Below are positions 1 through 11,579 of a stretch of 64,000 bases of DNA, one piece after another. This DNA comes from Echinostoma caproni (lineage: Eukaryota; Platyhelminthes; Trematoda; Plagiorchiida; Echinostomatidae). The translations under genes were made by a program, and so were the position numbers. The notes under the pieces were generated by a model. That model was not told the origin of the DNA. It was given only the letters and a program-made list of their open reading frames with translations, and made no database searches. The stretch is from contig UZAN01039755.1 of NCBI GenBank assembly GCA_900618425.1, positions 1 through 64,000 of the forward strand, read 5' to 3'. The first letter of the stretch is position 1, and the number at the start of each line of letters is the position of its first letter.

Positions 1-920
1 AGTAACCTGGTACTCCAAAACGAAGTAGAGGCTTAGAAATAAGTTGAAACACGAAGAGGATGGTGAATCACTATCCGTGAAATTAGTCAAACGGCATATG
101 TCCGTAGTCTGTGGTCATTTGAGTCAAATAACCAATGGTGGTTCAGATAAAAGCTGTTCTACTCTGTTTTCTCATTCTCTATTCATCTACAACATGAACC
201 GAAAGTTCCAGGAGGAGGATGATAGTCAAGCAATTCAGTTCATTATCTCAGGCGTCTCTGTGTATTGTGTTCGAATGTCACCGCTGCTGAACAGTTCTAC
301 TAGCGCTTTTTCTCTTTCTGAAAACTGGGAGCATTTACAAACAAAATGCTATAGGAAGGTGCCCACTCATTATACACCGACTTGCGCACACGAGACTACG
401 CATTCTCTCTCGTCCTGTTTTCACTGACCTATTTCATCTTACTTATCTGGGTACAAAATTCTTCATGTCTTTAACGTCGCTCGAATTCTGACGGACAAAG
501 AGAAACCTTGTTCTGAAATGCACAGTGAATTTAGTATTTAATTGGCATTTTTGAACAACCTGTCTTTGTATTCCACAGTATCACAACTGTGTTTACTGTT
601 TGGTTTAAGCCTATGCGCAATCTGCTTAAGTTTACATAAAAATCAACAGAACACAAAATACAGTTTATTAATTTCAATTTTTAGTTTTCTTCATCAAATA
701 TTAATTAGTTTGCAAATATGTGCTAATATGTTACTTGAAGTCAATGTGTATTTACTGCAAATCACTGCTCTTGTAATTTTACTGAAAGGGTAGACTAAAC
801 TCAAATGATCACGGGAAATTTTCCATGGGTATATAAAAAGTTAAAATTTTCACACCTTACAGTTTATTTTGTGGATCATTGATCTTGCGATCTGCATTAC
901 CATAAGTAAATCACTCCGGA
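1..920. other. unassigned AT-rich DNA
   Basis: No recognisable gene, RNA or repeat. An open frame at 44-427 (127 codons) gives no family motif and has the composition of chance translation of AT-rich DNA. A second at 542-793 is leucine-rich and hydrophobic but begins with a non-ATG codon in a T-rich stretch, so it is not called as a gene. Confidence 0.5.
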
Positions 921-1100
921 CAGTGGTGGTAAGGGTAACCAAATTATCACCCTTGGGGACGCTTGTTCAAAACCCACAAGCACCTGAATTTCCTCACTAT
1001 GCGTTATATAACAACTCCTCGATTGGACGCTTCCCTTTCTTGAAAATTGCATCACTATTTATTCAATAAAAGGAAGCAGGAATGAAAAATAAAAAAAAGA
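921..1100 (+). repeat. tRNA-headed SINE, family A, diverged copy
   Basis: This copy aligns by eye with the better preserved copies at 4810 and 54085. It shares the opening GTGGTAAGGGTAACC, then AAATTATCACCCT, then a decayed B-box (TTGTTCAAAACCCAC), and a body with TTGGACGCTTCCCTTTCTTG, AAAATTGCATC and the tail ATTCAATAAAAGGAAGCAGG. The tail runs into an A-rich end near 1090. The B-box has lost the match to the polymerase III consensus GGTTCGANTCC, so this is the oldest of the three copies. Confidence 0.7.
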
Positions 1101-1182
1101 AGTTAACCACCATTGGTTGATGTGTATATGCAATGGTATAGTATGGCATATTATACGAAAGCGTTAGTATGGTCGAGGGTAG

Positions 1183-1590
1183 GTGTCTTGGGTTGTGGCT
1201 GATTACCCTTCCATTTCACCTCTCGAAATGCTCCCATACGATCAAGTGTCTGAAATAGTCTCTGATGAGGAAGTCCTGCTGAGTATCTTCTCGTGGCATA
1301 GGTGTTTTCCCACCAAAGTTAGAGGACGAAAACCCGACATCCGGGGCTATAGCCAGGATGGTGAACTACTGGCAGTTCAACCTAGGGTTTTGGCTGGTTT
1401 CTCTGATTCTAAACCAACTAAGAAGAGGTGTACAAACCATACCCTAATAGATCTGGTGTTGGTCACTGGTTCAATTGGGCATCGAGATTTGATTTCATCC
1501 AAAGGCGTTCGATCCGATGAACTGGGCAGAGCTCCCCACTGGATTACGGTTTCCGCACACCTTCTTGATGCTATGCGAATCGGGATTTAG
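1183..1590 (+). other. open frame, possible LINE endonuclease remnant
   Basis: An unbroken frame of 135 codons; the first ATG is at 1228, and the frame opens upstream of it. Residues near 1438-1530 read HTLIDLVLVTGSI followed by GVRSDE. This resembles the C-terminal end of APE-type LINE endonucleases, where a leucine-rich LIDLVL strand precedes the SDH motif, but the histidine of SDH is absent. No upstream endonuclease motifs and no reverse transcriptase follow. It could equally be a chance frame. The similarity is from pattern memory, not a search. Confidence 0.25.
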
Positions 1591-1762
1591 CTAACCGAAG
1601 ACTCCGGCTGTGAACTCCTCAAGAAAATTCACCTGCCTTGACCTGGGCAAATTAGTAGTATTCTGCTCACAAAAACATAGAAATTCCTCTTTTTCTAAAG
1701 ATTTTTGTACCGTGATTTGTTTGGCACACAGTCCCAACGCAGACGTGTGTGAACTACACATG

Positions 1763-1794
<32 letters not shown>

Positions 1795-4700
1795 GATAGA
1801 TGTGTTCGTGAGCAACTTGTCAAGTCGGGGCAAGTATGTGCATGCGAATAGATTATTGCCACCAGGGATGTGACCAGCAGTTTATGAAGTGTTGGTGTGT
1901 GTGTGTGCTTGGATGAGTACATTAAAATGGTGGTGGTGGTTTTCCGATCAAACCAAGCAGGTCAGCGAAGTATGAAACAGGAGACAATGACAAAAAAGAT
2001 GTGGGAACCAAAGAAAATGTTAGATGCGAACAGCTTGGATTCATCGTGCCCTAGTGGGATGAGTAGCGTGAGTCTAGGGGAATAGAATCAAGAAAACGTT
2101 TATCGGTCATTACTGGATTCAATCACATCCCCTCTGGTGTGTTTTTCTGATGAACGTAATCACTCAGTTCATCCATTTTACTCGTTAATTGCCTCAATGC
2201 ATTATCTTGCAAATTTATCCGGGTTCACTGTGCAATTATTTTTAAAGTCAACATTGTAGGAATATGCGATCCAAGTTTACTGCGTATTCACCGATCCACA
2301 TATCTTCAAACGACAAACTAAAATTTCTGCCTGAATATACAGCACATAAAAAGGAGTCTTCGTTACTTGAAAACATGATAATAATCATAATCAGAAACAC
2401 TTCATATTCAGTGGTGTGTAGAAACCAAATATTCTGGAATAGCATGGACCATCCTCTGTTTCTTGTTAATGGGTCATATTTTAATTGGGAACAGTCCTGG
2501 TGTTACGTATTGTTGTGAATAGCTTTCATGAAATTGCTCATCTCCAACTCCAATTCAGATCCTGTTTGTAGGGATTTATTTCAGATAGAGAATTTATGGT
2601 TTCTTGTATACGTTCGTATCACAATCGGAATACACACGTTTCCTTTCCTATATTGTGTTTTAGATCTCATAGGACCAAATAGATCAATTTGTGTGGTCTG
2701 ATATCACATTATGATGTAATAATTCAATTTCAATGCAGCGTATTCAGGAATATGAGAATGATGAATATTACCTTGAGCTATCAGATGAATAGAGCAGAAT
2801 CACTGGCCGATTATGAAAGCTATTTCTTATTTTATATTTAGCTATGTGAGAGATTTGAATGGTTTGTGATATTAAATTCATCAAGCAAGTTCCATGTTTC
2901 ATTCACTACTGGGAAATCTGGAAGTACAAAAGCTGTTTCATCGAGTGTGTCAAAATTTATGTGCAGTGTATATTCATTTACGTAAACAAGTGAACATCCC
3001 TGAAAGTTTCCTTATAAAAGCGAATTCGAGTTCAATAGACACGGGTTTTCTGTACAGCCATTTTTGGACCCTGCTGAGAAGCTGTACATCAGGAAATCGA
3101 TTACTTCGTAGTAACACATGGTAATTTTGATGACAATAGCAGGTGCATGTTGTAGCACTCTTTGCGTTGACGTCAGCCAGATGCTTCAAATCAACCCCAG
3201 TGAGTGCTTTTGAGTGTCGAACCCAGTTGTAGAGCAGTTCGAATTCCAGCGGATTCACGGGACGTGTACAAGCGATAAATTTAGACTAGAGTGAAACAAC
3301 TCGTGGTTCCAGGTGTTTCCAGCGATGAGTTGGATACGATGACTAGACATTTGTTTTTAATTCTATTGGGAAAGCTGCGGCTTTATAACTGATTTATTCA
3401 TGATAAAAACTACGTATAACAAACAGAAAAGCCTCATGAAATGCACTAGCAGTGAACTTTGTTATTGTGTTCCTGGTTATTTCAAGGCTCTACCCAAAAC
3501 GAATGCGTATAGACCCACGAAAAAACAATTAATTTGGAACTGTATGTCCCATGGTATTCAAAGACAAATCACATCAATAAACCAGTGATGATTCACAGAT
3601 GAACATTAGTCTGTTTACAGTTAATGAAAATATTTATTCCTGGCTGTAAAGTTGACTGGAACTGCGGTAAATTATGCTTGAATATCCAACTGAGGTAGAG
3701 TTATTTATACATTACATTATGGAGTTGCTTTTGAGGTTGCTATGTTCACCACCCAGATTAGATCAATCGAGATTGATCAGGGATTTCTTTTAGAGACCAT
3801 CCTAGCACACCCGTTACTCTATATACGTTGGATAGCTTCAAAATGTTGTTTATGGTTTTCTGCCAGTTACCCCCAAATCTGTTTATTTTTTCGATTTTGC
3901 ATAAATACTTTATTTTTGGGTTAAAGGCTAGGTCTGTGTGACCCACGGATCTTCAGATAAGCCCATTTCCATCACGTGGACCTAACATCTGACAATTTCG
4001 TTAATCTGCAACTCCGATCGCATGTATGAGCGGATGCTCGGGGCTGAATACATAATCCCAATGACCCCAGGAATGAGGTAGTCGTGCGGAATCGGAAAAA
4101 GCTGATCGATTGGTAGGTAACTGACCGGTAACACTGCATATGTTTTGGAGGATATCCACCGGGTAGGATATAGCTAAATAAAGTTACTGACCAATCCTGA
4201 TTGATCTAACTTATGTGGTATTCTTTCATTCGGATTCAAAATCGCTGATTTGACAGACGCATAGGAATGGGGCCGTCAGTGTCAGGAATTGGTATTTTTC
4301 TCGTAGATTAATCAAGCGTATGTGGTTTTGATTGAACTTTGCAACCTCTAGACAATAAACGTGAAATGTATTGTTGCGTTGAGGCATCTAGTGAGAATCT
4401 CCAATTGCCAATCAATGTTGAACCCAATGTCACTAAACGTCTTTCTTTCGACGTGAAGATCTCGGAATTCCCACGTTTTCTAATGAGTTATATTTGAGTA
4501 GATGGCCACTTCTTCCAAGATTAATAATGACGACAGTAAGGTCATTTTGGAATGATCTGCTGAACGAATTTTCTCTTTATTAGAGAATGAACATATAGCC
4601 AGATTTCTTTTAGTCCCGATTGACATATTCATGCTTCTTATTTGTGACCGCGCTCTATTTGTTACACACATACTCGTATTCAGCCACTCACAACCTAAGA

Positions 4701-4809
4701 CTAAGATGCTCTTCTAGTTTCAGTTATAGAGTGAAATTATCTAGGAAATCTCTCATGGCTTTTTCCTTAGTTTTAATTAACTACGAACAAAATATCGTCA
4801 ATGTGTTGA
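1591..4809. other. unassigned intergenic DNA
   Basis: No gene or recognisable element. It includes a TA microsatellite (annotated separately), a short GT run near 1891-1908 and a GGT run near 1929-1940. The open frames here are short, overlap on both strands and show no family motifs. Confidence 0.5.
1763..1785. repeat. (TA)n microsatellite
   Basis: About eleven uninterrupted AT dinucleotides. Length is likely polymorphic; no function is implied. Confidence 0.9.
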
Positions 4810-5009
4810 GCGGTGGTGACCAGGTGGCAACGTCACCAAATTATCACCCCGGAGATGTGTGTTCGAATCCCACCACCATGCCTGACGTTCCCTAGTTATG
4901 TACTGAATGGCAGCCCTTTGAGTGGCCACTTCTACCTTCCCGAAAATTGTATCTTTGTATATTCGATAGAGGGAAGTACAATGAAAAGATGAAAAATAAA
5001 AGGAATAAA
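4810..5009 (+). repeat. tRNA-headed SINE, family A
   Basis: The head reads GCGGTGGTGACCAGGTGG, an A-box-like block, then AAATTATCACCCCGGAG and a clear B-box TGTTCGAATCCC close to the polymerase III consensus. The body has GGCAGCCCTTTGAGTGGCC, CTTCCCGAAAATTG and TATCTTTGTATATTCGATAG, and ends in an A-rich tail (AAGATGAAAAATAAAAGG). The same order of blocks recurs at 54085-54278 and, more decayed, at 921-1100. The tRNA-like head, unrelated body and A-rich end define a SINE. Confidence 0.85.
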
Positions 5010-7910
5010 CTTCGAACTTGCTGGTGTTTTACAGTTTATATTGTTCTTGTATGCATAGAAAAGTTAGCCAGATAGATACCTGTGTTGGTTCTCTTTGCCT
5101 CTCCGTCTTCCTCTTGACAGGTTTTTCCGTCGAGTGTAGCCTGTACAATGAATGCACACTTCAATAGAATGTCCAACAACCGTCGGGAAACCGGGAAAGT
5201 GCTACATTTGAAAGATTGCAGCATTTTGAAAACCCAACTTACCCACTAGTGTATAAGATAACTGTATATAACATAAAAATGACATCGCAAAATTCTCAAA
5301 CAGCTTGGAAACAGAGTTCAAAAATTAATGGGATGAAGAAAATTTAAAACACCAGTGAGCTGCATCACATTAACTGCAGGGATTTAACGAAATCAAAGTC
5401 TCAGCTTCTTATTCACATATTGCAGTCAATTGAATCTTTCTGCTTTTACTTACCTCTATTAAACGTATACAGTGATAGAAACAACTTCCATTATAAGAGA
5501 TTTCCCATGCATTGCAAATGAGGAGTTGGGTAACGGTAGTGAGATTCGAACACACGTCCACTGAAATAATACGTTACTGAACTTCACCACTTGATCACCG
5601 CCGCGCTACCGATATTTGGGCACAGAATGCATTTATCCAGAAAATTCAAGGTGTCGGATCGCTATGAATGTTGACGCTGACATCCGGACGCTCCAATAGA
5701 CGATTGATAATGTTTGAAGTTCCGTGTTCAGCGAACTTTTGTCTTATAGGGTCAACGTACATTTAAGAAACACATTGTGATCAAAAGATGTTTGCTTCAG
5801 TTATGACTTCCTCGCTAGAGATCGTTAACGTTGTCCACGAATATCCCCAAGAACTATGGTACGTGACCCCTGAGGGAATTCTATTGTTTCATGTTTCACC
5901 ACGACAGTGGATGGTAAGGTTGTATGGTGAATATATAAAAATAATAATAACAATAATAATATTTGAACTACTTTTATTTTTGCATTTGTATTGAAAACAT
6001 ATGGGTACAATCAATTTTTAGGAAGGGTGCTTCTGCCAATCAAAGGCTGACTAAGGAAATGCAGAAACAGGCAATTTGGACAGTGGGAGTGGAGAGATTT
6101 AAATTTTCGACGTCCGGGTGGCTGGAAAGCTGACCTTAATCACTGGTCCAACACCGCCTTAATGGTCGTGACACTACGTTTTACATATGCCCAAAAACGA
6201 AAATGAGGAAGATAGATATAGCAAAAGAACAAACAAGGTGGGTTAAATTTGTCAGACGTGGGAGAAATATGTAATGGGAACGCGAATAATGTTGGTATAT
6301 GCATCTAGTCTGGTAATCAAACGGTTTGTTTCCGTTATTTGCAAACCAAATAAATGAGTATTGTCCTTGCACACTGGCAGCGAGGCAATTCTATGCAACC
6401 ATCGTTAATTCAAAGTACGTAGTTCGTGCCACATTCCAAGTACTACTGCTTCTCTCCAGAAATGTTTTCTTAGTTAACCGAATGTCACGTAGAACTGCGT
6501 CAGCCGTAAAAGCTTCCCTTACGGCACCAACCTCACCTTGATTGCTATTTTAGCTTATCATCTGTCAACTGATTGCTTAACTTAAGAAACGGAAACATCA
6601 AAGGAATTTATACGTTAACCACCGCGTTTATGACCATCTATTTTTTAACTACTGCGGAGGCACACAGATCTGTTTTTGGAAGTTGTTACTTTGCGGCAAT
6701 AACAAGTTCGCGGTGCATAAATCAATTTATTGGCTCCTGGAATGTGTCTTGTGTATCATGCAAAAGAGAGACTGGAATTGATTGTGTTCATTTCTGCCGG
6801 ACCGTTCCACAAAATCACCGACTCTCGACATGTGACATGCTGAGGTGAATGATCGAACGGAGTCGTTATCCTAATGGTCAGAAGTGGTGCAACAGTAACA
6901 ACAAACACGGGAAACCAGCAATTGGGAAAATATAGGGGAAAGGGTCGCAGTCGACACATCGGTGTTGTCTTATTTACAGCTTTGATATTTACGTCTGATA
7001 TCAGATCAGTAGACAGGCCTGATATGAGATGTTTTTCAGTTGCGTGACCTTTAAACTATTCCGTCGGATTGCGAATTGAGTCAGTGATATCCGCGGCCAT
7101 TCTCATTTGTAAGTGACCGTTCCGTTGCTACTGATATTGCACTGTATGTACTGTATATAACTACCTAATATATTGGCCTGACCTGGTTTCTTATACACCG
7201 TCAGCTCACTTGTGAACACTAATTTAAGCTGACGTATATAAAGCAATATACTGTTGTTGTGAAAATTAGAAATTCGAAAGAAATACCGGAATTTTTTGAG
7301 AAAAGCGAAAATGTTGACTGCCTGAAGATGACCGCATACGATCATAAATAATTTCCACTGTGCTTTGTACTGATTCAGAAAAAATATTTGGGATAAAAAC
7401 CCTTACCCTAATTGTTGATCACTTGCTACTAGTGAAGACAGTTAGTCACACTTATGGTGTAGCGATTGTAAAACGTTCGAGATTAACAATTGTCAAACCT
7501 TACTGGACACACTGAAAATTAAGGCTAGACTTCACCATAGATTAAACAAAACTGCAAGGGAAATGTATGGATATTTTTTGAAAATCGTTATCGCTTTGCT
7601 GCGAGTGATCTAAGCGACACAGAAATTATTGCCTCCAGAAATCGCTTTCAGGTATAAATCAAGAAGAACGGTGGTTTGAATTCTTGAAATTCAGCAACAC
7701 CATAAATTTAGGCCGGATTTTACGGCTGTTCATATAATGCAAGGGAAAACTACGCGACCATATATGAACTTTGAAAGCCCACCGCTCATGGTGTACAAGA
7801 ATGTTCTTGTCTTTACTATATTCTGCTGAGGAAGGGAGAGAAGTGTATTGATAATACATTAGAGAAAGTAGTCAATGCATCACACGATTGCCACATATAA
7901 ATGAATTACT
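5010..7910. other. unassigned intergenic DNA
   Basis: Apart from the antisense SINE-like head at 5517-5605 and a short AAT-rich simple repeat near 5939-5962, no element or gene was recognised. The 6573-6848 frame is cysteine-containing with a hydrophobic stretch but starts at a non-ATG codon and matches nothing known, so it is not called. Confidence 0.5.
5517..5605 (-). repeat. antisense tRNA-like SINE head
   Basis: Read on the minus strand, this begins GGTAGCGCGGCGGTGATCAAG, continues through GTGGTGAAG and reaches a B-box GTGTTCGAATCTC followed by ACTACCG. It corresponds to the head of SINE family A (GGTGGTGACCAGGTGGCAACG, then TGTTCGAATCCC). The family A body was not recognised after it, so this is either a head-only fragment or a sister family with a different body. 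Confidence 0.55.
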
Positions 7911-8075
7911 CCGATGGTTTTGTTGCCGAGTGGGTAACATGCTTGCATTCTGCCTGTGAGGTCCCCGGTTCAATCCCCAGTTGGGTCGATGGATTCGCAC
8001 TGCTGATGAGACCCAACCAAATCGAAACAGCTATCTCGTGCTTCCTAGCTTTTCAGCTTACTCTTTATTTAACAT
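7911..8075 (+). repeat. tRNA-derived SINE with hammerhead-like core
   Basis: The head reads GTTGCCGAGTGGGTAACATG (A-box-like, close to the TAGCCGAGTGG seen in leucine and serine tRNAs) and continues to a B-box CCCGGTTCAATCCC. After the tRNA-like part come CTGATGA at 8003-8009 and GAAAC at 8024-8028, the two conserved strands of a hammerhead ribozyme core, separated by 14 bases. GCAC at 7997-8000 can pair with GTGC at 8039-8042 as part of a stem I. It is distinct from family A. No other copy was seen in the window. Confidence 0.6.
7998..8042 (+). ncRNA. decayed hammerhead ribozyme-like motif
   Basis: CTGATGA and GAAA are both present with type-I order (stem I strand, CTGATGA, stem II, GAAA, stem III). 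Stem II keeps only two of its pairs (G8010-C8023, A8011-T8022), and stem III is weak, so cleavage activity is doubtful. Known precedent: schistosome Sm-alpha SINEs carry active hammerheads downstream of their polymerase III promoter. The position inside a tRNA-headed repeat supports the reading; the poor stems argue for decay or coincidence. Confidence 0.4.
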
Positions 8076-8639
8076 ATACACAACGAATTTCCCCTTTGAA
8101 ATCGAATTAAATCTTCCATTACGCACAAGAAAATATGAAGCTCAGAGTCCCCACCGTGTTATGCCATCGCCAGAATTGTGTCATAATTGGTATTCTTTTC
8201 AAGGATTACAATCTATCTTGTTTCCCTTGATTAATGAAAACGTAAACACATGTCAAAAAGCACAAAGCTTAGCCAAACCGTTCGCTTAGAAGGTACTAGA
8301 ATCTTTGCACATGCCCACTGCAACCAGATGCATCGAGAAGAGATATATGATAACCACTGACGAAAAGCCAAATTCATTTATTGAAAACACTTCATAAATG
8401 AAGCGAGCGAATCACTCAACATTATTTGAATGAAAAATAACTGGAAATTTACCCTTGGGAAGCATAAAGCTTATTTTCACTTGACTTGATATGAGCGCAT
8501 AAGAAACGTCATTGAAGAGAGCATGACCACGAAAATAATAATAGTACTACAAAATGGATAGCTTGGAAACTAAAGCGTAAAATATTCAGGATATTCCAAG
8601 TTTATTCAGAACATTTCCAAACACCAACTCATCAAAGGA
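8076..8639. other. unassigned spacer
   Basis: The sequence lies between the hammerhead-bearing SINE and the first recognisable Penelope-like segment. An open frame running through the SINE into this region (7981-8289) has no family motifs. The 5' boundary of the Penelope-like element may lie inside this stretch but cannot be placed by eye. Confidence 0.4.
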
Positions 8640-8789
8640 ATCCGTAGTCCTCATGGGTGACAGTAAATTCAACCACTCCAACGCCAAACAGACCAAACGT
8701 TATCGCACCTTTGAAAAGTGAACTAATAATTTGTCTTTCACCCGAAGAAAAAGTCGAAGAAAATCAGAGTAAGTAAACAATTCACCTAC

Positions 8790-8794
8790 CTAAA
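8790..8794. repeat. target-site duplication, left copy
   Basis: CTAAA directly abuts the TGTA end of the solo LTR and matches the right copy at 9271-9275 base for base. Confidence 0.8.
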
Positions 8795-9270
8795 TGTAAT
8801 GTTCGTGGTGGCAGTAGTATTACGCTTGGAATTCGGAATGCAAACCACGCAATAGGAATCGCTAGACACGAATCAATAATAAGCTATCACGGACTGGATC
8901 ACAGAAGCACTGGAACGCAATGGCACGGGTTCGCAATGTCCCACGAGAACGAGACGCGCGGAAAAAGACACAGGAATTGTAGTAAGCAGCAGATCGTTTA
9001 TTGAAAGAAATGGGGGCGATTAAATAATATGTACAAAAGAAGATCATTGGTTGTTTAAGCTTCCACCAATCGGATTGCAATACTTCTTGCATAATCTTAC
9101 TTCTTTATGCACTGTCTTGGATTGGCTGGCACTATCCACCAATGACGTGTATTCAGAAGCCATGCACGTATCATTGACGTCAGCATTCAAACTTGATCGA
9201 TCGCAAATGTCCTGAAACTAAAACGCGCCGCCCCAGGGCAGGCGCCATCGTGTAGGCTTGAATCACTACA
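8795..9270 (-). mobile_element. solo LTR with 5-bp target duplication
   Basis: The 476-bp block starts TGTAATG and ends CACTACA on the plus strand, so its ends form the TGTA...TACA inverted dinucleotides typical of LTRs. It is flanked by CTAAA at 8790-8794 and CTAAA at 9271-9275, a perfect 5-bp target-site duplication. On the minus strand an AATAAA signal lies at 8997-9002 (complement TTTATT), setting the likely orientation. No gag or pol sequence is inside, so it is a solo LTR left by recombination. It splits the Penelope-like element, so it is younger than that element. Confidence 0.8.
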
Positions 9271-9275
9271 CTAAA
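9271..9275. repeat. target-site duplication, right copy
   Basis: CTAAA directly after the TACA end of the solo LTR; identical to the left copy. Five-base duplications are usual for Ty3/gypsy- and Pao-class integrases. Confidence 0.8.
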
Positions 9276-10860
9276 CCATCTTAATTGTTCCCTGATGCCG
9301 AAAAGGGAGGATTGCAATTCCTAAGAAAGGATTCCAATATCGAAAGCCAATCAGCGTGTCGGCCATTTATGGGCGATCCCTTAAAGCAAGTGTGAAATAA
9401 ACTAACTATATCCTTTTACATTATCTAGATGGACAAAGCGCTCACGGATAAAGAAGATAGCCGAATCAAACCTACATTCCTGAAGCTCGACAATAAGGTT
9501 CTTTGGACCACCGAAGGTTCACCAGCCTTTTGTACCACTGCAACTTCTTGCTGAGTTTGCGAAGTTATCCAATTACAATCTTGCAAAGTACCTTCTGCAG
9601 CTACTACGGCTATTCCTGTGTGCGCACCGCAATGATACAAGATATTTTGCGGCATTTTCAGAAAAACCGAAGACCTGACGGTCAAACTAAGTGATGGTCT
9701 CTTTTGACGTAAACTCATTGTTCATTATTGTTCCNTCCGAAATGAATGGCCATTGAAATGTTTTGACGCCTGTTGGAAAATAACCGAAATCTACACTCAA
9801 GACTGACGATATAGTGGATGAATTACTGAAGCTGTAGTTCTGTGCAGAAACATTTCCTATTGGACGGGAAGCTGCACCAGCAGATACGTAGAAGTCACAT
9901 GGGTTCGCCACTTTCAGGTCTGCTTGCAGATGAAGAATTTTGATGCCAATTCATTCGAAATCTTACCCCCCTTCTGTGGATTTGGTATGTGAACGGCACG
10001 TTCGTTATACTCGGAACCTCCACTTTAGACCAGTTTCAGCAAATCATTAAAAGACGGGTGTTTGGCAATACATGCACGTGAGTGAAGGAGAAAGATGACC
10101 GGCTTTCCTTTTCAAATCTGGTTCTTATAAGACTAACAGACAATAATGGAAACCACAGTCTATCGAAGACTAACCCCAATAGATCGCATTTTCAATTACA
10201 CAAACAACCATCCCCAGTGCCACCTGAAACAGTGTGCGAACTCTATTCCACCCAACGAACACCCATCGCGATACACCGGAGCTAAGTGCGAGTAAAAAAA
10301 AGCGACCGATCTTATCTAACGCACACAACGCGATTTGGCTACCGACTGCGTTGAAGGTAGAAAAACAACCAACACATGCAAAATAGGAAACAAAGAAGAT
10401 GGCTTCGAATATCTGCGGTGAGGTCAAAAGTCACCGAAACCACACTCCAACTGTTGGGAATCATGATTGTCACAAACCAGTAGCAACGGTGAGATCGTTT
10501 CTTTTCAACGGTACGGACCGAGCGAAACAGCATGAAAAAGCAATCCCATGTCTAGGCTGCAATCAATACTGCATAGGTGACAGACAAACCAATAAGCACT
10601 CGGCTACACGAACTCAAGTCTGCCCTCCGAGGCGCTAACCCGAGATCAAGAATCGGAAGTCGCCGCGCACCGATAAAGTCACCAGATCGCGTGCGATATT
10701 GCGGTTAATTCTAGAAGCTCTACACTCGATCACTGCGTACAATCGACACGTTGAGATAGACAAACAGTGGGTCGGACTCCCGAAACCTGTGACAGTTGGT
10801 GGACTTATGCACACAAACATAAAAGGCAAGACTCTAATCTCATTCCTTCATTTGATTGAA

Positions 10861-11579
10861 GTCTGATGTCTAGTTTAGATCAAAAAGTAAGGATAGACTT
10901 TTTTCGACTAGGCATATATACATATATTTAAGAGTAAGTAGTATGTGAATGACTGGACAAAATTTCCCGGGAAGCAAACGACCGGTTTCGCGGTTCTTGC
11001 GGCTCGTCAGGCATGCGTATCCGGTAATCTTTTGTCAGTTCATTCATATGCTTGTACCCAGGAAGTGTATTTTATCATAATAACGACGATAGATTGATCC
11101 TCGTTTGGCCAACAAAATTTCCATTTATATCCTAGTTATTCACGTTGATTATTCTTAATAAATGGAGCTCTTCTTGTGACCTTTTAACTGTATCTCAGTG
11201 TCGGGAGAGTTCAGGCTACGACTGTTCGTGCGATTCCATGCTTCAAATACGGCTGCGATTCGTACTATTCTGTATGCTACAAAATGCTCTTCACTCTTTC
11301 CTATAGATATTCAGGTATGATACTAAAAATTGAAGTGTGTTTCCTAATTGCGAGTCACGTGGCAAATTTTCGAGATATATATGCATATATATGACAACTG
11401 ACTTGTGAGCAAGTATAATGTCAGCTCAACAAAACTAGTAAGACTGGATAGGGGTACACTAAAGAGTTACATGGAAAGTAAACAGCTCAATTGTAATTAG
11501 AGAACAAGAATAAGAACGTTTTTGTGTTGGTTTCATCGTACACTTTTTGTATTTTAGGTTTGTTAGTTTATCTCGTTTT
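10861..11579. other. spacer with an inverted hairpin/TA motif
   Basis: The sequence lies downstream of the Penelope-like GIY-YIG end and may include its 3' untranslated region. At 11374-11415, read on the minus strand, it carries ACTTGCTCACAAGT followed by an ATATATATG-rich run, a motif that recurs at 24576 and 43876. Nothing else was recognised. Confidence 0.35.

Larger units (their letters stand above)
8640..10860 (+). mobile_element. Penelope-like retroelement, decayed, interrupted by an LTR
   Basis: Translation in shifting plus frames gives the Penelope-like element landmarks in order: a weak N-terminal match (LSPEEKVEENQSK, near 8738), then after the LTR insert an IVPDAEKGG block near 9285 resembling the usual PADKG motif; MDKALTDKED at 9429; NYNLAKYLLQLLRL near 9570; RT motif A VMVSFDVNSLF at 9691; RT motif B MGSPLSGLLAD at 9899-9931; RT motif C as YVNG at 9986-9997 where active elements have YVDD; DRLSFSNLVLIR near 10096; the basic block DRIFNYTNNHPQCH near 10180; a thumb segment CHKPVATVRSFLF near 10470; a GIY-YIG-like CNQYCIG near 10558; and a final LEALHSITAYNRHVEID near 10715. 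Stops and frameshifts occur throughout and the catalytic aspartates are lost, so it is dead. Confidence 0.8.

Noticed and set aside
7921..7980. Free-standing tRNA gene
   Set aside because: The tRNA-like head lacks a proper acceptor stem and runs straight into a SINE body; the same is true of the heads at 4810 and 54085.
9425..9911. Minus-strand frames of 97 and 74 codons
   Set aside because: Antisense to the Penelope-like reverse transcriptase, whose motifs read in the plus direction.
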